Of a DNA stretch of 64,000 nt, positions 28,780 through 36,443 are shown in pieces. The notes under the pieces were generated by a model that made no database searches, had not been told where the DNA came from, and saw only the letters and a program-made list of their open reading frames with translations. The DNA is taken from positions 1 through 64,000 of the forward strand of contig NZ_AUWY01000091.1 in NCBI RefSeq assembly GCF_000447205.1. Direction: 5' to 3'. The stretch's first letter is position 1; the number at the start of each line of letters is the position of its first letter. The translations under genes were made by a program, and so were the position numbers. This stretch comes from Sphingobium ummariense RL-3 (GTDB lineage: Bacteria > Pseudomonadota > Alphaproteobacteria > Sphingomonadales > Sphingomonadaceae).

Positions 28780-29880
28780 ATGCAGTTCGACTTCTTCCCG
28801 TCGCGGCAGATCAGCCTCTATATGGCGCGACTGTTCCTCACCCGCACGTTCGCGGTGCTGGCCATGCTCGTTGCCGTCCTGCTGACGCTCGACCTGCTCG
28901 GCGAATCGGGCGATGTGCTGGCCTATCCGGGCAATGGCGATCCGCAGCTTTGGCATTACGCGGCGTTGCGCGCGCCACAGATCGTGGCCACCTTCCTGCC
29001 CTTCTCGGTCCTGCTCGGCACGCTCATCATGCTGGCGACGCTGAACCAGAACAGCGAGATCATTTCGATGAAGGCGGCGGGGCTTTCCGCCCACCAGATC
29101 CTGGCGCCGCTGATCGTTACGGCGTTGGGTGTCGCGATCATCAGCTTCGCCTTCAACGAACGGGTGGTATCGCGGTCGACGGCAATGCTGAGCGCCTGGC
29201 AGGCCGTCGACTATGGCCCGGTTCCGCCCGACAGCGGCGTCAAGGCCAACCCCTGGGTGCTGGACGGCAACAATCTGGTGACCGCGCGGATCGTGGCGGG
29301 GCGGGGTACGGCGGTGCAGCTTCGCGGCGTCGAGATCTTCAACCGCGTCAGCAACAGCCTGACAACGATCATCCGTGCGCCCAAAGGTCATTATGACTCG
29401 GCTTCGAAGAGCTGGGTTCTGGAGGATGCAAAGCAGTTCGATGTCTCGCGGGGCACCGCGCGGGACCTCGGAACTGTGCGATTCGGCAAGGATATCCGTC
29501 CCGATCAGTTCACACTGGCGAAGGTCGATCCCGATGCGCTCACCTTCTCCGAACTGCAGGCAGCGATCGCCGACCTGCACGACGCCGGACGGCCCACTGC
29601 GGAGCTGGAAGCAAGCCTGTGGCACAAGCTGTCCGGTCCGCTCTCCGCACTGCTGATGCCGATCCTGGGTTCGGTCGCGGCCTTCGGCCTCGCGCGCTCG
29701 GGCCAGCTCTTCATCCGTGCCGTGATGGGCATGGCGCTGGGCTTCGCTTACTTCGTCGCTGACAATTTCTCGCTGGCGATGGGCAATCTGGGCGCATATC
29801 CGCCCTTTCTCGCCGCTTGGGCGCCCTTCTTCCTGTTCCTGCTGCTCGGGGAAACCGTCCTGTTCCGAACGGAGGAATGA
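28780..29880 (+). CDS. lptG: LPS export permease LptG
   Basis: Partner of LptF, 366 residues with the same six-helix and jellyroll layout. Landmarks are SLYMARLFLTRTFAVLAMLV at the start, LPFSVLLGTLIMLATLNQNSEIISMKAAG in pieces near 75-100, and the final helices LMPILGSVAAFGLA and FAYFVADNFSLAMGN. ATG 28780 begins MQFDFFPSRQ. The gene ends in a short gap with a GC-rich hairpin before a convergent desaturase gene. It completes the only Lpt genes in the window; lptABC and lptDE are elsewhere. Confidence 0.92.
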   Translation: MQFDFFPSRQISLYMARLFLTRTFAVLAMLVAVLLTLDLLGESGDVLAYPGNGDPQLWHYAALRAPQIVATFLPFSVLLGTLIMLATLNQNSEIISMKAAGLSAHQILAPLIVTALGVAIISFAFNERVVSRSTAMLSAWQAVDYGPVPPDSGVKANPWVLDGNNLVTARIVAGRGTAVQLRGVEIFNRVSNSLTTIIRAPKGHYDSASKSWVLEDAKQFDVSRGTARDLGTVRFGKDIRPDQFTLAKVDPDALTFSELQAAIADLHDAGRPTAELEASLWHKLSGPLSALLMPILGSVAAFGLARSGQLFIRAVMGMALGFAYFVADNFSLAMGNLGAYPPFLAAWAPFFLFLLLGETVLFRTEE

Positions 29881-29893
29881 CCGATCCCGCGCA

Positions 29894-29909
29894 CCCGCCG
29901 GAAGGCGGG
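29894..29909. terminator. hairpin between lptG and the desaturase gene
   Basis: CCCGCC-GGAA-GGCGGG, a perfect 6-bp stem with a stable GNRA-type loop, lies in the 40-bp gap between convergent genes. A T-run is absent; it may serve both directions. Confidence 0.5.
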
Positions 29910-29920
29910 AGCGCCGGATT

Positions 29921-30988
29921 TCAGGCCCGCCCCATGGTGCTCCGGGCGATCTTGCCGATCAGAGGCAGCATGCCGGCATAGTTGCCCTTGCGATAGGGTG
30001 AGTCCAGGTCGAGGGTCGCCATCAGCCGGCGATGCGCCTCGCCCAGCGCATGATATGGAACGCTCGGCAGCAGGTGATGCAGCGCATGATAGCGCAGCCC
30101 CACCGGCGCCCACAGCGGCGCGAGCAGCGCGGGCGGCGGCACGTTCACCGAATCGAGATATTGCGCGGTCACCGTCATCGCCTCACCCTCATTCTCCCAG
30201 AGATGGGCGACCAGGGTACGCAGCTGGTTGATGACCGTCATGGCCGAATGCACCGCCATGTAAACAAGCAGCGGCTTCCAGCCGAAGACGAAGACGCTGG
30301 CGACCAGAGCGAGGGCGGCCGCGCAGGCGCCGGTCTCCTGCCAGGCCCAGCGCCGCGCCAGTTCGCCCTCCGGCGCGCGACGGCGATAGGCCGGGTTGAT
30401 CGACAGCGCCGAATATTGCTCCCGCACGATCCGCCGCAGCGGCGGCACGAGGATGGAGAGCGGCGTCAGCAGGCCGAAGCGCAGGATAAGGCCGACCGGC
30501 GCCAGCGCAGCGACGAGGATGAAGAGCGGCAGCGACCAGGGTTTCATCAGCGCCAGCGGCAGATATTCCGGATCGTTCGCCGTGCCGTAGCGGGTGCGCG
30601 CATGATGCTGCGTATGCACCTCCTCGTACATGAAGGAGGGGATCATGAGCGGGATACCCACCAGCAGGTTCCAGCCCAGGCGGAAGCCGGGCAGGGCACC
30701 CTTGCGGATATGCGTCAGCTCATGGATGAAGCTCGCCGCCCGGTAAAGCGCCAGCACCGCCACGAGGCCGCACAGCACCGCCAGCGGCGTGCTGCCTGCC
30801 AGGATCGCACCAGCCAGGGCCGACCAGCCCAGCAGGGCCGATGCCAGCATGTCGGGCCAGTAGATGCCCGGCTTCGCAACCGACAATTCACGGGTCAGAT
30901 CCGCCGCCGCGCGCAGCATCGCCGCATCATCGGGAATGGCGGAATGCGTCCGCGAAGCGGCCGCAAGAACGGGATCATGCACAGTCAT
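29921..30988 (-). CDS. membrane fatty-acid desaturase/hydroxylase family protein
   Basis: Integral-membrane di-iron enzyme of 355 residues. The three His boxes are present: HELTH (in FIHELTHIRKGA, near 115), HTQHH (in EEVHTQHHARTR, near 152) and HALHH (in RYHALHHLLPS, near 315). Several hydrophobic segments lie between. ATG 30988 has AGGAGCGA 7 nt upstream. It is divergent from the GNAT-type gene, 143 bp away, which I suspect belongs to sphingolipid synthesis. So it might desaturate or hydroxylate an acyl or long-chain-base substrate. That link is inference. Confidence 0.8.
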   Translation of the reverse strand: MTVHDPVLAAASRTHSAIPDDAAMLRAAADLTRELSVAKPGIYWPDMLASALLGWSALAGAILAGSTPLAVLCGLVAVLALYRAASFIHELTHIRKGALPGFRLGWNLLVGIPLMIPSFMYEEVHTQHHARTRYGTANDPEYLPLALMKPWSLPLFILVAALAPVGLILRFGLLTPLSILVPPLRRIVREQYSALSINPAYRRRAPEGELARRWAWQETGACAAALALVASVFVFGWKPLLVYMAVHSAMTVINQLRTLVAHLWENEGEAMTVTAQYLDSVNVPPPALLAPLWAPVGLRYHALHHLLPSVPYHALGEAHRRLMATLDLDSPYRKGNYAGMLPLIGKIARSTMGRA

Positions 30989-31131
30989 GTCGTCGCTCCT
31001 ATCGCGGAAATGCGCTACAATCGTGGCAACACCATGACAGGATCGCCATCTTGGCGTCATGCGGACAGCCCCTGATTGACAATCCCGAAACAAGCGCCGA
31101 ACTGCTCGGCAAAGCTATCAAGGGTACTGCC

Positions 31132-32289
31132 ATGGCGCATACTGATCTGGTGATTTCTCCTGTTTTTTCCAAGGCCGACCGCAAGGCCTTCGTCGAGCTG
31201 CCCTGGCGCCTCTATGCGAACGATCCGAACTGGGTCGCGCCCCTGAAGCAGGAGGCCTACGACCTGATCACCCCGGGCAAGAACCCCTTTTTCGAACATG
31301 CCGAAGCCGGCTATTTCCTGGCGCGGCGGGGCGACCGGGTGGTCGGCCGCATCTCCGCCCATATCGACCATCTCGCCACCGGCATGCCGGTCGAGCAAGG
31401 CATGGGGCCGGGCACCGGCCATTTCGGTCTGTTCGAGGCGGATGACGACGCGGCGGCAAAGGCGCTGCTGGCGGCAGCGGAGGACTGGCTGCGGGGCAAG
31501 GGCATGACCCGCGTGCTCGGCCCCATCTCGCTGTCGATCTGGGAGGAACCCGGACTCCTCATCCAGGGCCACGACCATCCGCCCACGGTCATGATGGGCC
31601 ATGACAGCCCCGCCTATCAGGCGATGATCGAAGGGGCCGGCTATCGCCCGGTCAAGCAGCTCAAGACCTATGAGCTGGACATCACGAAGAACTTCCCGCC
31701 GCTGATCCAGCGCATCGTCTCCTCCGGCGAGAAGAACGAGCGCATCCGCATCCGCAATGTCGACAAGTCGAGGTTCGATGAGGAGGCGGCGATCATCCTC
31801 CACATCCTGAACGATGCGTGGGGGAAGAACTGGGGCTTCGTGCCGATCACCGATTCGGAAGTCGCCTTCACCGGCAAGAAGCTGAAGCCCCTGGTGTTCA
31901 ACGACCTCATCATGATCGCGGAGCTGGACGGCGAGCCGGTCGCCTTCATGATGACGCTGCCCGACCTCAACGAGCCGCTGAAGCCGCTCAGGGGTTCGCT
32001 CTTCCCCTTCGGCTGGGCGAAGCTGCTGCTGTGGCTGCGCAAGCCGCGGTCGAGGACGATGCGCGTGCCGCTGATGGGCGTGGTGCAGCGGCTTCAGGCC
32101 TCGCGCCTCGCAAGCCAGCTCGCCTTCATGATGATCGAATATATCCGCCGCAACGCGACCGCCCATTATGGCGCGGAGCGTGGCGAGATCGGCTGGGTTC
32201 TGGACGACAACCAGGGCATGAACGCCATCGCCGATGCCATCGAGAGCAAGGTCAACAAGGTCTACCAGATCTACGAGAAGGCTCTCTGA
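31132..32289 (+). CDS. GNAT-fold acyltransferase-like protein, candidate bacterial ceramide synthase
   Basis: A 385-residue protein of the group often labelled N-acetyltransferase or dATP pyrophosphohydrolase. Landmarks are FVELPWRLYANDPNWVAPL near 20, GKNPFFEHAEAGYFLARRG near 48, VLGPISLSIWEEPGLLIQG near 130, and IGWVLDDNQGMNAIADAI near 355. From memory, this pattern matches the GNAT-type enzyme shown in Caulobacter to acylate the sphingoid base (bCerS). I could not check this by alignment. Serine palmitoyltransferase is not in the window. ATG 31132 has AGGG upstream. Its end overlaps the convergent LysR gene by 19 bp. Confidence 0.55.
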   Translation: MAHTDLVISPVFSKADRKAFVELPWRLYANDPNWVAPLKQEAYDLITPGKNPFFEHAEAGYFLARRGDRVVGRISAHIDHLATGMPVEQGMGPGTGHFGLFEADDDAAAKALLAAAEDWLRGKGMTRVLGPISLSIWEEPGLLIQGHDHPPTVMMGHDSPAYQAMIEGAGYRPVKQLKTYELDITKNFPPLIQRIVSSGEKNERIRIRNVDKSRFDEEAAIILHILNDAWGKNWGFVPITDSEVAFTGKKLKPLVFNDLIMIAELDGEPVAFMMTLPDLNEPLKPLRGSLFPFGWAKLLLWLRKPRSRTMRVPLMGVVQRLQASRLASQLAFMMIEYIRRNATAHYGAERGEIGWVLDDNQGMNAIADAIESKVNKVYQIYEKAL

Positions 32290-33209
32290 GGCGCAGGGCT
32301 GGTCTGTCCTGAGACAGCAATTGTCTCGCCCCGTTCCTGTCGCAGGCACCGGGCAAGAAAGTCGACGCAGCTGCGCACCTTGGCGGTCTCGCCCTGCCGC
32401 GCGACGTAAAGGGCAACGATCGGCGACGACGGCAGGACGATGGTCTTCATCACCTGCTGCAGCCGGCCGGCGCGCAGGTCTTCGGCCACATCCCAGAGCG
32501 ACTTGATGACCACGCCGGCGCCGTCCAGCGCCCACAGCCGCGCCACCTCCCCATCATTGGTGCGCAGCGTCCGGCGCGGCCGCACGCCTGCGAGGTCGAT
32601 CATGCGCCAGGCATCCTGCTGGCCGCTTTCGACGGCAATGGTGTCATGCATCGTCAGGTCCATAATGCGCCGGGGCTCGCCCCTGCGCGCGATATAGGCC
32701 GGCGAAGCGCAGATCACGCGGGGGTTATCCGCCAGGCGCTTCATCGTGAGCGCGGAGTCGGCGGGCGGATCGAAGCAGATCGCGATATCATGCCCTGTCT
32801 CCACGATGTTGCCGAGCTGCGCCGCCGTTTCCACGTGGATCGTCACTTCCGGATGGAGCATCGCATAGTGCTGGAGCATGGGCGCCAAGCGCGAGCGGCC
32901 GACACTCACCGTCGTGACGACGCGCAGCACCCCGGCGGCCTCGGTCGCAGCCCGCATCACTGCGGATTCTGCGTGATCCATATCGGCCAGCGCCTGCCCG
33001 GCCCGCTCGTAGAACACTGCTCCTTCCTCTGTCAGCGTCAGGTTGCGGCTGTTTCTGCGCACCAGGGCAACACCCAGCCTCGTTTCCAACTGCGACAGGC
33101 GCCGGCTGGTGGCCGCCAGCGAGAGACCGAGCCGGCGGGCGGCCTCCGACAGGCTCCCCGATTCGGCGATCTTTATGAAGGACAGGATTTCGGAAAAGCG
33201 GTCAGGCAT
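32271..33209 (-). CDS. LysR-family transcriptional regulator
   Basis: A standard-length (312 residues) LysR regulator with a single N-terminal HTH: ESGSLSEAARRLGLSLAATSRRLSQLETRLG (in parts, residues 15-45), then LVRRNSRNLTLTEEG. The effector domain starts near 90 (LRVVTTVSVGRSRLAP). It resembles the CrgA/DsdC-like subgroup that regulates a neighbouring gene. It is divergent from a small membrane protein and a bestrophin gene across 229 bp, where a dyad (33307-33333) could be its site. ATG 33209 gives the classical start MPDRFSEILSF. Confidence 0.87.
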   Translation of the reverse strand: MPDRFSEILSFIKIAESGSLSEAARRLGLSLAATSRRLSQLETRLGVALVRRNSRNLTLTEEGAVFYERAGQALADMDHAESAVMRAATEAAGVLRVVTTVSVGRSRLAPMLQHYAMLHPEVTIHVETAAQLGNIVETGHDIAICFDPPADSALTMKRLADNPRVICASPAYIARRGEPRRIMDLTMHDTIAVESGQQDAWRMIDLAGVRPRRTLRTNDGEVARLWALDGAGVVIKSLWDVAEDLRAGRLQQVMKTIVLPSSPIVALYVARQGETAKVRSCVDFLARCLRQERGETIAVSGQTSPAPQRAFS

Positions 33210-33306
33210 GCTTCCACAGCTATGCGAGATGCGCTGCAGCGCAATAGAGAGCCTGTTGCAAGATGGTATGAAAGCATTTCCATCTGTCCCCTTTCCATCT
33301 GATTTG

Positions 33307-33333
33307 TGACGTAAAATTGCGGTATTTGCGTCA
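33307..33333. promoter_or_regulatory. dyad in the LysR/small-membrane-protein intergenic region
   Basis: TGACGTAAA (33307-33315) and TTTGCGTCA (33325-33333) are inverted repeats matching at 8 of 9 positions, with a 9-bp centre. Size and position fit a LysR recognition site between divergent genes. The rest of the 229-bp gap shows no gene. Confidence 0.5.
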
Positions 33334-33438
33334 TCCGCAAGGCTGGTTTGCAAAGGGCAAAGCCAGTTGACCCGCACTTGTGCACCGCATCAATCCTTTC
33401 TCCCATGACTTCCCGCCATCCTGTTGAGGAGAATTGAT

Positions 33439-33672
33439 ATGTTGGCCCTTGCCCGCGCCGGACGCTGCGCCCGCTCCGCCATTGCCTGGAACGACATTGA
33501 ATTTCTGCCGCTCTGGGCCGCCCTGCTTATGGGGCTGGTTTTCCTGTGGCTGTGCGTGGCGCACATGACGCCGACGCTTCATATCGCAACGATCAAGGCG
33601 GCGGGCATCATGGGTGCCCTCGCGCTGCGCCATGCTTGGTTGCGGCTTGACGATGACGAGATGGGCGCCTGA
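33439..33672 (+). CDS. small membrane protein upstream of bestrophin
   Basis: A 77-residue protein with one or two membrane segments: FLPLWAALLMGLVFLWLCVA (near 22-41) and a weaker IKAAGIMGALAL stretch. ATG 33439 has AGGAGA 7 nt upstream, a strong site. It ends 22 bp before the bestrophin start and is likely co-transcribed with it. I do not recognise a family. It may be an accessory subunit of the channel. Confidence 0.6.
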   Translation: MLALARAGRCARSAIAWNDIEFLPLWAALLMGLVFLWLCVAHMTPTLHIATIKAAGIMGALALRHAWLRLDDDEMGA

Positions 33673-33694
33673 ATCCGCTTCCCCAAGCTACATC

Positions 33695-34573
33695 ATGATC
33701 GTTGGCCATACACCGCGTATACGTCAGGCATTCCAGAAGGCCTGGAGCGCCCTCATCGCGCTGTTCTTCTGGGATCTTGCCGTCACCATCTTCTATTTCC
33801 TGTCGCCATTCCGGGCACCGGCGCTGCCGCTGACCATCTTCGGCACGGCGCTGGCGCTGATCCTGGGATTCAGGGTCAATTCCGCCTATCAGCGCTGGTG
33901 GGAAGGCCGCATCCTGTGGGGCGGGATGGTCAATGTCTCGCGCAGCTTCACGCGCGCCATCCTGGCCTATCTGCCCTCGTGCGGCCGGGAGTTGGCAGAC
34001 GAACTGGTCCAGCGCCATATCGCCTATGTCCATGCGCTGCGGTGCCAGCTGCGTCGCCAGGACCCGGCGCCCGATGTCCAGCGTGTGCTGGGATGTGATG
34101 ATGTTCCCGAACTGTCCCGCCGCAATCCCGCGAATGCGCTGCTGGAGGGGTCCGACAAGCGGATGGCCGACGCCGTGCGCCAGGGATGGATCGACACCAT
34201 CCAGCAGAGCCGGCTCGAAGCGATGCTGGTCGACATGTCGAATGCCCAGGGCGGCATGGAAAGGCTGAAGAACACACCGCTACCCGCGCAATATCGCAGC
34301 TTCCCCAAATTCTTCACGCGGCTGTTCTGTATCCTTCTACCGGTCGGCCTGGTCGAAACGCTGGGTGTCGCGACGCCGATTGGCTCGGCGATGGCGGGGT
34401 TCATGTATCTGGCGGTGCTTCAGATCGGCGATGACCTGGTCGATCCCTTCGCCAATACGATCCACGACCTTCCTCTGCTCAGCGTCACGACGATGATCGA
34501 GGGCGACCTGCGCCAGTCGATCGGTCAGGATCCCCCTCCCCTGATCGATCCGGTCGACGGCGTGCTCTGGTAG
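33695..34573 (+). CDS. bestrophin-family anion channel
   Basis: A 292-residue bestrophin/YneE-like protein. It begins MIVGHTP as in the family. The signature region is LGFRVNSAYQRWWEGRILWG (near 60-80), followed by helices in the middle and FCILLPVGLVETLGVATPIG near 212. The C-terminus has DLVDPFANTIHDLPL, the family's conserved Asp/Phe turn. Bacterial members form pentameric ion channels. An ATG at 33653 would add 14 residues; the 33695 start matches relatives better. Regulation by the divergent LysR protein is possible. Confidence 0.85.
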   Translation: MIVGHTPRIRQAFQKAWSALIALFFWDLAVTIFYFLSPFRAPALPLTIFGTALALILGFRVNSAYQRWWEGRILWGGMVNVSRSFTRAILAYLPSCGRELADELVQRHIAYVHALRCQLRRQDPAPDVQRVLGCDDVPELSRRNPANALLEGSDKRMADAVRQGWIDTIQQSRLEAMLVDMSNAQGGMERLKNTPLPAQYRSFPKFFTRLFCILLPVGLVETLGVATPIGSAMAGFMYLAVLQIGDDLVDPFANTIHDLPLLSVTTMIEGDLRQSIGQDPPPLIDPVDGVLW

Positions 34574-34577
34574 GATA

Positions 34578-35102
34578 TCAGGCGACGAAGGCAGCCTCTC
34601 CCAGCGCGATCGCATGGTCGCGGATCGCCGACGGCCATCGCGCCATCGCCTCCTCGAAGCCTGCGCGGTCGCGAGCATAGAGCGCCCGGATCGCCGCCTC
34701 GTAACCGGAACGGTCCCCGGCAATGGCGGTCATGAAATGATAGGCCGCATCCATGGCAGCGCGCGGCGAGGGCCGCTCCGTCCCTTCCCTGCGCGCCGCA
34801 TCCACCAAACGCCGCAAGGTAGCGGACGCGCCGCCTGGCTGCGTCGCCAGCCATTCCCAGTGACGGGGGAGGAGCGTCACTTCACGCGCCTGCACACCCA
34901 GCCTGGGCCGTCCGCGCCCACGCTGCTCCGCCGCCGCCGTGCCACCACGCAAATCAATGTCCACCTGCCGCCCCGTCGAATCGTCGAACAGCAGCAACGC
35001 CTGAGCCTGGTCGCCCATGGCAAGCAAGGCGGCGCGTACCTCCTCCTCATCGCCGGTGGCGATCCACAGGTCCCCCGCAAAGGCCGTCAATGTGCGTGTC
35101 AT
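34578..35102 (-). CDS. DUF2239 family protein
   Basis: A 174-residue cytoplasmic protein with the DUF2239 layout: TAFAGDLWIATGDEEEV near residue 6, LLLFDDSTGRQVDIDLRG near 35, GRPRLGVQAREVTLLPRHW near 63. The stretch SPRAAMDAAYHFMTAIAGDR and a C-terminal helical half follow. It is convergent with bestrophin (4 bp apart). Function unknown; the LLPRHWEWL segment is strongly conserved in the family. Confidence 0.82.
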   Translation of the reverse strand: MTRTLTAFAGDLWIATGDEEEVRAALLAMGDQAQALLLFDDSTGRQVDIDLRGGTAAAEQRGRGRPRLGVQAREVTLLPRHWEWLATQPGGASATLRRLVDAARREGTERPSPRAAMDAAYHFMTAIAGDRSGYEAAIRALYARDRAGFEEAMARWPSAIRDHAIALGEAAFVA

Positions 35103-35168
35103 GCCGAATCTCCTTCGGCACCGCCATTATTACCCGGATTTAATAGAGTCAATATGATCCGGGTAAAA

Positions 35169-35942
35169 TCATTCCTGCAGTTCGACCCAGGTGGGGGCAT
35201 GATCGCTCGCCTTCTCCCGCCCGCGGAAATCCCTGTCCACCTGCGCGTCCAGCAGGCGGTCCGCAGCGGCGGGGCTCAGCAGCAGATGGTCGATGCGGAA
35301 GCCGGCGTCGCGCGGCCAGGCGTTCATCTGATAGTCCCAATAGGTCCACACCCCGCCGGCCGGATGCCGGCTGGCGATCGCGTCGGTCCAACCATCGCCC
35401 AGCAGCCGGCGGTAGGCGGCCCGGCTTTCCGGCTGCATCAGCGCATCGTCGGCCATGGCCTTGACCGAATAGACGTCGCGGTCGTGCGGGATGACATTAT
35501 AGTCGCCAGCCAGCACCGCCGGCACTTCCTCCGCCCAGATTTCCGTAGCGCGGTCGCGCAACCGCTTCATCCAGCGCAGCTTGTAGTCGAACTTGGGGCC
35601 AGGCTGGGGGTTGCCGTTGGGCAGGTAGATGGACGCCACCCGCACCCCCTTCACATCGGCCTCGATATAGCGGCTATGCTCATCCTCCGGCTCGCCTTCC
35701 AGGCCACGGCGCACCTCGACCGGGGTCTCGCCCCGCGCCAGGATGGCGACGCCGTTGAAACCTTTCTGCCCGTGCCAGATCGCGCCATAGCCCGCTTCCT
35801 CGATGTCCTTGATCGGGAAGGTGTCGTCGGATGTCTTGATCTCCTGCAGGCAGGCGACGTCCGGCTGCGTCTCGCCCAGCCATTCCAGCAGGCGCGGCAG
35901 GCGCGCCTTGATGCCGTTGATGTTGAAGGTGGCGATGCGCAT
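35169..35942 (-). CDS. xthA: exodeoxyribonuclease III
   Basis: AP endonuclease / 3'-5' exonuclease of 257 residues for base-excision repair. Typical start MRIATFNINGIKARL and ACLQEIKTSDDTFP (catalytic Glu near 34). Further landmarks are VLAGDYNVIPHDRD (Asp/Asn pair near 151), YWDYQMNAWPRDAGFRIDHLL in parts, and the terminal SDHAPTWVEL (catalytic Asp/His). It follows erpA by 59 bp in the same direction, a pairing I know from alphaproteobacteria. Confidence 0.93.
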   Translation of the reverse strand: MRIATFNINGIKARLPRLLEWLGETQPDVACLQEIKTSDDTFPIKDIEEAGYGAIWHGQKGFNGVAILARGETPVEVRRGLEGEPEDEHSRYIEADVKGVRVASIYLPNGNPQPGPKFDYKLRWMKRLRDRATEIWAEEVPAVLAGDYNVIPHDRDVYSVKAMADDALMQPESRAAYRRLLGDGWTDAIASRHPAGGVWTYWDYQMNAWPRDAGFRIDHLLLSPAAADRLLDAQVDRDFRGREKASDHAPTWVELQE

Positions 35943-36001
35943 CGGTCGGGTCTCCTCCCACTCCTCCTAGAGGGAGGGAGGCGGACTCGACAAGGGTCCG
36001 C

Positions 36002-36328
36002 TCAGACCGAGAAGCTCGAACCGCAACCGCAGCCCGCGGTCGCGTTGGGATTGGTCACCTTGAACGCGGCGCCGCCCAGATCGGACACGAAGTCCACTGC
36101 GGCCCCGCGCACCAGGTCGATGCTGACATCGTCCACTACCAGCGTGACGCCGTCGGTCTGGACCGTCACATCCTGGGGCTCGACGGCATCCGCCAGGCCG
36201 AAGCGATACTGGAAGCCCGAGCAGCCACCGCCTTCGACCGCCAGCCGCAGGATGGCCGGCTTGCCCTGCTTGGCGGCGATGGCCGCGACGCGAGCGGCGG
36301 CAGAAGGGGTGAGCGCAATATCAGCCAT
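36002..36328 (-). CDS. erpA: A-type iron-sulphur cluster carrier (ErpA/IscA family)
   Basis: A 108-residue HesB/IscA-type protein that delivers Fe-S clusters to apoproteins. The three conserved Cys are in VEGGGCSGFQY (near 36) and the C-terminal TAGCGCGSSFSV. FVSDLGGAAFKVTNPNA precedes the CxC as in ErpA. ATG 36328 gives MADIALTPSAAARV. ErpA versus IscA cannot be firmly separated from sequence alone; no isc or suf genes are nearby. Confidence 0.85.
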   Translation of the reverse strand: MADIALTPSAAARVAAIAAKQGKPAILRLAVEGGGCSGFQYRFGLADAVEPQDVTVQTDGVTLVVDDVSIDLVRGAAVDFVSDLGGAAFKVTNPNATAGCGCGSSFSV

Positions 36329-36407
36329 GGCATGTAGATAGGATCTGGCAGGGCGCGGGGCAAGGAAAGGCTGATCGCTTGACATCGACGGGGCCGGGGC
36401 ACAGAAG

Positions 36408-36421
36408 AATCCTATAGGATT
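36408..36421. promoter_or_regulatory. perfect 14-bp palindrome before the esterase operon
   Basis: AATCCTATAGGATT is a perfect palindrome 22 bp before the first esterase gene. A TTGACA element stands at 36379-36384, but its -10 spacing to TATAGG is too long for a clear promoter. The palindrome could be an operator for the CE15-Nif3-CE7 genes. The regulator is not in view. Confidence 0.45.
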
Positions 36422-36443
36422 TACACGGCGGGGAGGAATGCCG

